Source: Betaproteobacteria bacterium
Lineage (GTDB): Bacteria > Pseudomonadota > Gammaproteobacteria > Burkholderiales > Eutrophovitaceae
Assembly: GCA_009886305.1 (NCBI GenBank)
Contig: QXZO01000187.1
Coordinates: forward strand, 1-5,356
Direction: 5' to 3'
Length of the DNA stretch: 5,356 nt
The translations under genes and the position numbers were made by a program. Under the pieces are notes generated by a model. That model worked only from the letters and a program-made list of their open reading frames with translations, was not told the DNA's origin and did no database searches. Below, piece by piece: positions 1 through 5,356 of this stretch; position 1 is the first letter of the stretch; the number at the start of each line of letters is the position of its first letter.

Positions 1-1151
1 CGACCGCCATAATCGGCGGCCCCTGTCTGTGCCAAGCCAATGCGTTCTCCCGCGCTCTCCATTCTAGAGGCGGCGGTATTTGCCTGCTCTTGTGATTCCA
101 TATCCTGTTGTGCTTGCTCTAGGTTTTCAATTAACCGTGTAATATTTCGTGGGTCTGGTTGTCCCACCTCATTCATCAGGTCTCGAGCGGCATCGCCAAT
201 CTCGGCGGAGGAGATATTTTCACTTCGAACAGTTGATCCAGCTTGCTGATCGTCCACGTTTAAATTTTGATCATCATCTGCCAGAGCTGCAATTTGCTCC
301 TGCTTTTCTTTCAACAAAACGATCGCTTCTTTTATATTACCCTGCTCCAAAGCTCTGCCGACGCCCTCAAAACCATCTTGTTCTAAGAGCAACTTCGAGA
401 GCTTAGATAAACCCTCCCGTGTCATAACCGCATCCATATTAATCTGATCGAGAACCTCACGCGCTTTCTTCAACGCCTCTTGTTTCGCCTCAAAACTAAT
501 ATCGTCTCTATTTAACACTGCAAGTGCATCATTAATTTCTTCCACATTCGAAAAATATTCTGGCTCAGCTACCGTCTCAGTCACGACATCAAGGTCAATA
601 CTGGAGCCGTTTAGAGGAGCCAACTCACTATTATTTGCAATAACGATATTCGACACACCTAACCAGGTGACAAACAACGTTAAAATCGCTGAACCTGCAA
701 CTTTTCCACTTCGCGGAAAAGAAATAGGCGCTACAACGTTAGCGTCAATCGAACTGACTTTTTTATCTGCTCGATCCAAATGAGCTGATATAAAAGCCTC
801 GTCACTATCACCCGACCGTTTATCCGAGTTCAGGAACCACACTGCGCTAAGAACCTCATCCTTTAAGCCTACACGCTCATCTACAAAGCTCGCCGCTTCA
901 CCATCACCGATACTCGACCATGCTCGATACCAAATAGCTACTAATAAAACAACGACTGAAATTCCAATACCGCTTAGCACCCATTGGGACACGCTAAACT
1001 TTAGGGGCATGAGAAGCACCAGTAATCCAGAGCAAGCAAACAGAAGCGTAGCCACTATGAATCCAAGTTCATCTAGGAAGCGGTTTAACTTTAGGTTACG
1101 CGCAACCCGGCTAACTAGTTGGCTAATTTCTGATGAGCTCTTCATATCCAT
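1..1151 (-). CDS. Three-segment inner-membrane protein with acidic coiled-coil-like tail (C-terminus beyond window)
   Basis: Reading the minus strand from ATG at 1151 gives 383 open codons up to the left edge, so the gene is partial with its C-terminus missing. The product has a basic N-terminus, hydrophobic segments at about residues 31-50, 57-75 and 151-172, and a loop of about 75 residues between the second and third that contains DERVGLKDEVLSA. After residue 173 it is hydrophilic, acidic and rich in Gln/Glu, with probable helical or coiled-coil stretches (ALKKAREVLDQI, LIENLEQAQQDMESQEQ). By the positive-inside rule the tail would be periplasmic. I do not recognise the family firmly. The two-helix, 'GLKD' loop, third-helix plan resembles DUF4175-like proteins and membrane proteins found near MoxR/VWA operons, but that is inference. 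Start choice is uncertain: in-frame ATGs lie at 1172, 1151 and 1145, none with a convincing Shine-Dalgarno, and an in-frame stop lies just upstream of 1172. Confidence 0.85.
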   Translation of the reverse strand, partial: MDMKSSSEISQLVSRVARNLKLNRFLDELGFIVATLLFACSGLLVLLMPLKFSVSQWVLSGIGISVVVLLVAIWYRAWSSIGDGEAASFVDERVGLKDEVLSAVWFLNSDKRSGDSDEAFISAHLDRADKKVSSIDANVVAPISFPRSGKVAGSAILTLFVTWLGVSNIVIANNSELAPLNGSSIDLDVVTETVAEPEYFSNVEEINDALAVLNRDDISFEAKQEALKKAREVLDQINMDAVMTREGLSKLSKLLLEQDGFEGVGRALEQGNIKEAIVLLKEKQEQIAALADDDQNLNVDDQQAGSTVRSENISSAEIGDAARDLMNEVGQPDPRNITRLIENLEQAQQDMESQEQANTAASRMESAGERIGLAQTGAADYGG

Positions 1152-1173
1152 AACTACTGAATTGTATACCATG

Positions 1174-1199
1174 TGTTACTTTATAATAATTAGGTAACA
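1174..1199. promoter_or_regulatory. Operator-like inverted repeat over a perfect -10 box in the divergent intergenic region
   Basis: The arms TGTTAC (1174-1179) and GTAACA (1194-1199) are perfect inverted copies, 14 bases apart and 20 bp start to start, or about two helical turns. Between them on the plus strand is a perfect TATAAT (1182-1187), with an overlapping AATAAT (1185-1190) that sits 17 bp from TTGTAT (1162-1167). The site lies between two divergent genes, the membrane protein gene (start 1151) and the sulfatase-like gene (start 1247), so a regulator bound here could affect both. The -35 match is poor, so the promoter call is tentative. The repeat is seen directly; the operator role is inferred. 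Confidence 0.35.
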
Positions 1200-1246
1200 A
1201 TCTAGGCACGTTCTGAAACCTCGACTGATCCAATGCACCTAGCGAC

Positions 1247-2680
1247 ATGACTTACAATCAAATTGCACGACTGATTATGCTTGCTGTGACATGCATCGGA
1301 TGCATAAGTTACGTGACTTATGCTGGGTGGGCAAAAGCAAATAACCAACCTCATATTATTTATATTTTAGTCAATGATTTAGGTTGGAGAGATGTCGGAT
1401 TTCATGGCGGACGGGTACCAACACCCCACATTGACGCACTTTCAAATTCGGGAGCACGTTTAGAAAGCTTTTATACGCTACCTTATTCTTCATCAACAAG
1501 AGCGGCACTTCTCACCGGACGTTACCCACATCGATTTGGCCTTCAAACCAAATCAATCTTATCGTGGAGTACTTTCGGGCTTCCCATGGATGAACGTCTC
1601 TTACCTCAGGCACTGAATATCGCCGGCTATCGAACGGCAATGCTGGGCTCTTGGCTACTTGGACACGCTGAAAGAAGTCAGTTGCCGACTCAACGCGGGT
1701 TTGATTATTTTTACGGTAATCTTAGTCCAGTTGGAGACCACTTAAAAAAAATTAATACCATTGGACTCACTGATTGGTTTGAAGGCGAGAAACAGATGAC
1801 TGAATTTGGATCTGCGACTGATTTACTCGGGAATAAATCCAAAGCGCTCATTGAAGCGCATGAATCATCAAAACCACTATTTATGATGATCAGCTTCCCC
1901 TCCCCAGGGATGCCACTTCAAGTGCCAGATAGGCTAACCACAAAACATAGTCACATTGAAGATAAGGCAACCCAAATTTACTTAGCGATGATTACCCAAG
2001 TTGATGAGGCGGTTGGTAAGATTATTGAAGCACTAGATAAAAAGCAAATGAGAAAGAACACAATTGTTATTTTTCATAGCGATAATGGTGGTGCGGTTAA
2101 ACGCAAATACTTATCTGGTGACGGTGATACAGACAAAACTGTAAGTGACAACGGTCCATTTCGATCTGGTAGTGGATCACTATACGAGGGGGGAGTTCGA
2201 GTGCCGGCAATCATATCTTGGCCAGGACAAATCCAACCAACCATATCTACCGAGCGTGCCCATATCACTGACATGTACACGACATTACTTAAGATTGCCG
2301 GAGCATCACTGAGCAAAAACGATCAAGTAAAACCAATTGATGGCATCGATTTATCACCCGCTCTTCTGGAAAATCAGCTACTCCCCCAGAGAACCTTAAT
2401 ACTCAATGTTAATGAATTTGGCGGCGCTGTCCTAAAGAACAACTGGAAACTAATTAATGTGAGTACGCTCCCCTCGCAAACGGAGCTTTACGATATCGGA
2501 AACGATCCTTCCGAGGAGTTAAATGTTGCACGTCAGCACCCAGAAATCGTAGAAGAGCTGTCAGGAACGCTACTGGAGGCGTCGTGGGAAATGGCGCCTT
2601 CATTGTACTTAGACGACTTATCCAAACCTAGCGGTTATCGCACACCCATGTTTTGGGGTGATAATCCGCAGCGACCATAA
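1247..2680 (+). CDS. Exported arylsulfatase-family protein, probable catalytically inactive pseudo-sulfatase
   Basis: The 477-residue product has a signal peptide: hydrophobic core about residues 9-27, likely cut after AKA at 31. It has the sulfatase fold of the arylsulfatase B type. Family signatures are NDLGWRDVGFHG (43-54), TRAALLTGRYPHR (84-96), LPTQRGFDYFYG (146-157), HSDNGG (277-282), EGGVRVPA (314-321) and the C-terminal ELYDIGNDPSEELN. Length is normal and the frame is intact. Compared by eye with human arylsulfatase B, the formylglycine Cys91 is Ser81 and the following Pro is Ser83, giving S-S-S-T-R instead of C-x-P-S-R. Lys145 and His147 of GKWHLG are Ser135 and Leu137, His242 is Gly221, Lys318 is Ser309, and metal ligand Asp53 is Asn43. 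Asp44, Arg85, Asp279 and Asn280 remain. Hydrolysis of sulfate esters is therefore unlikely; substrate binding is possible. ATG at 1247 gives the signal peptide and an in-frame stop lies at 1226-1228, but there is no visible Shine-Dalgarno. The gene appears monocistronic. Confidence 0.93.
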   Translation: MTYNQIARLIMLAVTCIGCISYVTYAGWAKANNQPHIIYILVNDLGWRDVGFHGGRVPTPHIDALSNSGARLESFYTLPYSSSTRAALLTGRYPHRFGLQTKSILSWSTFGLPMDERLLPQALNIAGYRTAMLGSWLLGHAERSQLPTQRGFDYFYGNLSPVGDHLKKINTIGLTDWFEGEKQMTEFGSATDLLGNKSKALIEAHESSKPLFMMISFPSPGMPLQVPDRLTTKHSHIEDKATQIYLAMITQVDEAVGKIIEALDKKQMRKNTIVIFHSDNGGAVKRKYLSGDGDTDKTVSDNGPFRSGSGSLYEGGVRVPAIISWPGQIQPTISTERAHITDMYTTLLKIAGASLSKNDQVKPIDGIDLSPALLENQLLPQRTLILNVNEFGGAVLKNNWKLINVSTLPSQTELYDIGNDPSEELNVARQHPEIVEELSGTLLEASWEMAPSLYLDDLSKPSGYRTPMFWGDNPQRP

Positions 2681-2741
2681 AAAATATCGGCTACCTAAAC
2701 TCGATCAAGGGCTTCAAGGGGCTAAGCAAAGTCAATCAAAA

Positions 2742-4091
2742 TTATTTATCACGGGTCTCGGATTCAGACTCTTTTAGTGGCGCATCACTTAGGAACTGAT
2801 CGGCTAGGGCGCGGTATAGTGGTTTACGGCAAACGACCTTAGAACAGCCTGCCGCCAATAGAGATGCCGCCATCAGAGGAACAATCATATCGTGGTTGTC
2901 CGTCATCTCCATCACAATCACAAACGCTGTAACAGGGGCTTGAACCACACCTGCAAAGTAAGCAACCATACCCAACACAACAACAGCACCCAACGGAACG
3001 TAGGGCATAATTTGAGCAATATTTTGGCCGAGTCCTGCACCAACGGCCAACGAAGGTGCAAACACACCACCAGGGATGCCACTCACATACGAGACCAGGG
3101 TAGCTAATAACTTCAGTATACCAAAGGACTCGGGAATCTCACCTGTGCCTTCCAGAATCATTCGTGCCTCATGGTAGCCCGTGCCGTATGTTGAGCTACC
3201 TGAAAATGCGCCAATCACTGCGAGTAAAAATCCACAAAATGCAGCAAAAATAACAGGATTTGTTTTAGCGAGGATACCCACCTTGCCGGGAATACCGCGT
3301 GATATAAAAATCAACAACTGGCTAAAAATACCACCCAAAACCCCACCTACCACACCGCAAACGATCACTGGTATCCAAGCGCTGGAACCATTAAGGATCG
3401 CTGAGGTTGTTCCGAAATAAGTATAGTCTCCTAACCACCAAATCGATACGATTCCGGCAACAATTACGGAGGTAAGCACCGTACCACTGGTACGACTCTC
3501 ATAATTTCGGCTCATCTCCTCAATAGCAAAAACGATCCCTGCGAGAGGAGTGTTAAACGCTGCTGCTACACCAGCCGCTCCGCCAGCTAGTATTAACCCA
3601 CGCTTCGTCTCAACCCTTGAAAATCGAGTAAAACGACCGAGGGACTGCATAATTGAAGCACCAATCTGAACTGTGGGGCCCTCGCGACCGACCGAGGCGC
3701 CTGAAAAAAGACCAATGACTGTTAACAAAAACTTGCCTAGAGCTAAACGTATGGATAAATAATGTCCTCTGCGCTCCTCGTTCTCAGTATTAATAGCAGC
3801 AATAGTTTGTGGGATCCCGCTTCCCTGAGACCCGGGGAAAAATTTACGGGTCAACCACACTACGAGCGCTAATCCCGCAGGACCAACCACAAAAGGCAAC
3901 AAAGGAGAAAACTCTGCAACTACCTGGTGCAACGAGTTGGCGTACTCAGCGCTAATAGCAAACCCAATTGCCACAATACCCACCAAGACAGCGCCGATCC
4001 AAAGCACGACTCGTCTCAGCCAAAGACGCGGACTTAGCCAAGCATGGCGGCCTCGCCTTATTAGACTTGGGGGAACGACTCGGTTACCCAT
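2742..4091 (-). CDS. ClC-family chloride/proton antiporter
   Basis: This 449-residue inner-membrane protein belongs to the ClC family, whose bacterial members are homodimers exchanging Cl- for H+. All hallmark elements are present. GSGIP at 90-94 gives the anion-coordinating Ser91. GREGP at 135-139 holds the gating Glu137 (Glu148 in E. coli ClcA). FNTPLAGIVFAIEEM at 179-193 gives Glu192, equivalent to the internal proton glutamate Glu203. GGVFAP at 341-346 holds Phe344. KPLY at 423-426 gives Tyr426, equivalent to Tyr445. These point to a coupled antiporter rather than a channel, and to chloride (Ser91, with no Pro as in nitrate-selective members) rather than nitrate or fluoride. Length matches ClcA-type proteins without a C-terminal CBS pair. 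The start at 4091 is the only ATG after an in-frame stop at 4116-4118 and has GGGGA at 4096-4100, four bases away. The gene is convergent with the sulfatase-like gene (61 bp gap). A role in acid or chloride homeostasis follows from the family; no regulation is visible. Confidence 0.96.
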   Translation of the reverse strand: MGNRVVPPSLIRRGRHAWLSPRLWLRRVVLWIGAVLVGIVAIGFAISAEYANSLHQVVAEFSPLLPFVVGPAGLALVVWLTRKFFPGSQGSGIPQTIAAINTENEERRGHYLSIRLALGKFLLTVIGLFSGASVGREGPTVQIGASIMQSLGRFTRFSRVETKRGLILAGGAAGVAAAFNTPLAGIVFAIEEMSRNYESRTSGTVLTSVIVAGIVSIWWLGDYTYFGTTSAILNGSSAWIPVIVCGVVGGVLGGIFSQLLIFISRGIPGKVGILAKTNPVIFAAFCGFLLAVIGAFSGSSTYGTGYHEARMILEGTGEIPESFGILKLLATLVSYVSGIPGGVFAPSLAVGAGLGQNIAQIMPYVPLGAVVVLGMVAYFAGVVQAPVTAFVIVMEMTDNHDMIVPLMAASLLAAGCSKVVCRKPLYRALADQFLSDAPLKESESETRDK

Positions 4092-4365
4092 GCATTCCCC
4101 ACATGAACACCACTCTTACAGTCTCCACTACTTCACTCTCACCTGAGCGGTTAAAGATGGTCAACACGTTTCTTTCATGTGGACTGAGTCCAGAACTTTA
4201 AAAATTTATTTGAATACAAGCCAACCGTTTCGACTTGGATCCACTGTACAGCATCCAAGTTTCTTTTTGAACATTAGAAAATGATAATTTTACGTATTGA
4301 GGTCACTATGTATTAAAAAGTGAATAACTAGATCGACAATCTTAGGTTCTACTGAAACCACCATA
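4092..4365. other. Non-coding gap between the SUMF1-like gene and the ClC gene
   Basis: These 274 bp separate two minus-strand genes, so co-transcription is possible but not implied. The middle and right parts are AT-rich. The clear structure is the inverted repeat at 4233-4260. A 32-codon plus-strand reading frame (4103-4201) lies just before it, but has no Shine-Dalgarno and no recognisable product. I found no convincing minus-strand promoter for the ClC gene: TTGACC occurs in the minus-strand reading of 4155-4180 but lacks a matching -10 box. No RNA gene is recognisable. Confidence 0.6.
4233..4268 (+). terminator. Hairpin with T-rich flank, possible plus-strand terminator or regulatory palindrome
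   Basis: ACTTGGAT (4233-4240) and ATCCAAGT (4253-4260) are perfect 8-bp inverted repeats around a 12-base loop. The plus-strand sequence straight after the stem is TTCTTTTT, as in an intrinsic terminator. Two smaller perfect palindromes are nested: TGGATCCA (4236-4243) and CTGTACAG (4244-4251). The stem is only moderately GC-rich and the loop is long, so termination would be modest. The T-run is on the plus strand, whereas both flanking genes read on the minus strand, so it does not obviously end a gene. It could end an antisense transcript or be a protein-binding site upstream of the ClC gene. Confidence 0.4.
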
Positions 4366-5223
4366 TCAATCCATTTCTCTCACAAGACGAAATCCTAAGT
4401 CATCCGCTCGAGAACCTAAGAATCTAAAACGATCTGATTCAAATAAATAATAAGGCTCGTTGTTTAGCCATGACCCTCCTCTAAAACCTCTTAACGAACA
4501 ATCCCCAGCAACCCAAGATCTTCCATCTTGGGGGGCACCACGCCAATCAGGACTCGCACAATCGTCAGTCCATTCGGAAACATTGCCCATCATGTCATGA
4601 ACACCAAACTTGTTGGGTTCAAATTGCCCCACCGGAGCAAATTCGTGAAACCCATCTGAACAAGGAATAAAGTCCCCTCCTGACTGATACTCTTGGTCCC
4701 CACTTTGATCATAAATATTAGCGATCTTACAGAGCTCTGCGGCAGAGATACCGAAAAAACGATTCATACCTAACCCAGCACGTGCCGCATACTCCCACTC
4801 TGAATTAGAGGGTAATCGGTATCTAAAACCAGTCTTCTTCGATAACCATTTCGCAAATCGGCTTGCTTCTGACCAAGTCACATTAAAAATTGGCAATTCA
4901 GCCTGGAGCGATTTATTCATTTCAATCTGCGAACAACCACCATCAATGACACACGAATACCATTGAGCAACCGTAACCTCATATTTACCAATCGCAAAGA
5001 CATATGAGAACGTAACTGGATAAAAATATCCCTCATCGTGTGGATGCCCGGGTCCCCATGGGGCAACCCTCATATCAAAATCCCCCTTGGGGATAGTCAC
5101 CATGACTGGACATAGCTCGCAGTCGCTGAACTCTATATCCTCACCTGAGACAGACGAGCAGAAGATGCCCACCAACATGAGGAGGCCACCAAAATATTTA
5201 GAGAAAAACACTGCAGAATGCAT
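4366..5223 (-). CDS. Secreted SUMF1/FGE-fold protein lacking the catalytic cysteines
   Basis: The 285-residue product starts with a signal peptide (hydrophobic core about 11-22, likely cut near VSG at 25-27). Next come a DCELCP element (34-39) and VTIPKGDF (42-49), the usual opening of secreted SUMF1-fold proteins, whose Mx(G)S continuation is altered here. The formylglycine-generating-enzyme-type domain (FGE-sulfatase, Pfam PF03781) follows: KYEVTVAQW (80-88), FNVTWSEASRFAKWLS (113-128), YRLPSNSEWEYAARAG (135-150), FGVHDMMGNVSEW (206-218), FRGGSW (247-252) and LGFRLVRE (276-283). In true aerobic FGE two cysteines follow GGS[YW], equivalent to human Cys336 and Cys341; here these positions are Asn254 and Tyr259. 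It is therefore unlikely to make formylglycine and is better viewed as a C-type-lectin-like binding or unknown-function member. The mature part has eight cysteines, which fits periplasmic disulfides. The start at 5223 gives a clean signal peptide, but the Shine-Dalgarno is weak (GGCGG too far upstream). The ClC gene follows after 274 bp. Confidence 0.9.
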   Translation of the reverse strand: MHSAVFFSKYFGGLLMLVGIFCSSVSGEDIEFSDCELCPVMVTIPKGDFDMRVAPWGPGHPHDEGYFYPVTFSYVFAIGKYEVTVAQWYSCVIDGGCSQIEMNKSLQAELPIFNVTWSEASRFAKWLSKKTGFRYRLPSNSEWEYAARAGLGMNRFFGISAAELCKIANIYDQSGDQEYQSGGDFIPCSDGFHEFAPVGQFEPNKFGVHDMMGNVSEWTDDCASPDWRGAPQDGRSWVAGDCSLRGFRGGSWLNNEPYYLFESDRFRFLGSRADDLGFRLVREMD

Positions 5224-5286
5224 TATTGTTAAACCGCCTATGCAGAATCCATCATGCCAGAGGGAATATTAATGGTCTTGTAACTG

Positions 5287-5314
5287 ATGATAACAGTATT
5301 AGCCTTTGTGTTAA
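5287..5314 (-). promoter_or_regulatory. Sigma70-type extended -10 promoter for the SUMF1-like gene
   Basis: On the minus strand, TTAACA (5314-5309, five of six bases of TTGACA) is followed after 16 bp by TATCAT (5292-5287, five of six bases of TATAAT). The -10 box is preceded by TGT, the extended -10 element TGn. Transcription would start near 5280, leaving an untranslated leader of roughly 57 bases before the ATG at 5223. The leader contains the short open frame ATG-GAT-TCT-GCA-TAG. Matches were found by eye. Apart from this promoter, I see no gene in 5224-5356. Confidence 0.5.
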
Positions 5315-5356
5315 TCGTCCTCCCCGGATAATGAGATGCAATAAACATTAAAGACG

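Noticed and set aside
149..406. Plus-strand open frame of 85 codons
   Set aside because: It lies opposite the well-supported minus-strand membrane protein gene, has low-complexity composition and no start signal.
1487..1501. Calling the sulfatase an active Ser-type enzyme matured by anSME
   Set aside because: The proline of the motif is missing, and so are the catalytic Lys, His and one metal Asp elsewhere in the protein, which Ser-type sulfatases keep.
2074..2316. Minus-strand open frame of 80 codons inside the sulfatase-like gene
   Set aside because: It is fully antisense to conserved sulfatase motifs (SDNGG, EGGVR); a shadow frame.
2711..2727. Possible terminator between the two convergent genes (GCTT...AAGC)
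   Set aside because: The stem is only four base pairs and no T-run follows on either strand.
2742..4091. Calling the ClC gene a fluoride or nitrate transporter
   Set aside because: It has GSGIP with Ser91, both key glutamates and KPLY, the chloride/proton pattern; no Pro replaces Ser91, and the motif set is not that of the fluoride clade.
4346..4362. Possible terminator hairpin after the SUMF1-like gene (GGTTTC-AGTA-GAACC on the minus strand)
   Set aside because: The stem is about five pairs with a bulge, and no T-run follows it directly.
4366..5223. Calling the SUMF1-like gene the sulfatase-activating FGE of this locus
   Set aside because: Both catalytic cysteine positions are replaced (Asn254, Tyr259), and the neighbouring sulfatase has no target cysteine.

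Overview
The window holds four protein-coding genes and no RNA gene, CRISPR array or mobile element that I can see. It is probably chromosomal DNA of a Gram-negative bacterium. A marine-type gammaproteobacterium is my best guess, from the style of the ClC antiporter and of the secreted 'DC-x-x-CP' SUMF1-like protein. Base composition is moderate and Shine-Dalgarno sequences are mostly weak or absent. The taxonomic guess is inference only.

Layout, left to right. (1) Positions 1-1151, minus strand: the N-terminal 383 residues of an inner-membrane protein with three predicted membrane segments and a long acidic, Gln/Glu-rich tail. The gene runs off the left edge, so it has no stop codon in the window. 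(2) Positions 1152-1246: a short AT-rich divergent control region with a perfect TATAAT inside a TGTTAC-N14-GTAACA inverted repeat. (3) Positions 1247-2680, plus strand: an exported protein of the arylsulfatase B type. It keeps the sulfatase fold signatures but has lost the formylglycine cysteine and nearly all other catalytic residues. (4) Positions 2742-4091, minus strand, convergent with the sulfatase: a ClC-family protein with all hallmark residues of a Cl-/H+ antiporter. (5) Positions 4092-4365: a non-coding gap holding a strong inverted repeat with a T-rich flank. (6) Positions 4366-5223, minus strand: a secreted protein of the formylglycine-generating-enzyme (SUMF1) fold that lacks both catalytic cysteines. 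A good extended -10 promoter lies upstream of it at 5287-5314.

The most interesting point is the combination of an intact but apparently catalytically dead sulfatase with a nearby SUMF1-fold protein that cannot be a classical sulfatase activator. Both are predicted to be exported. Sequence alone cannot show whether they work together: they lie on opposite strands, with the ClC gene between them, and cysteine-less SUMF1-fold proteins are common. The sulfatase-like protein is best read as a candidate pseudoenzyme, for example a carbohydrate or sulfate-ester binding protein.
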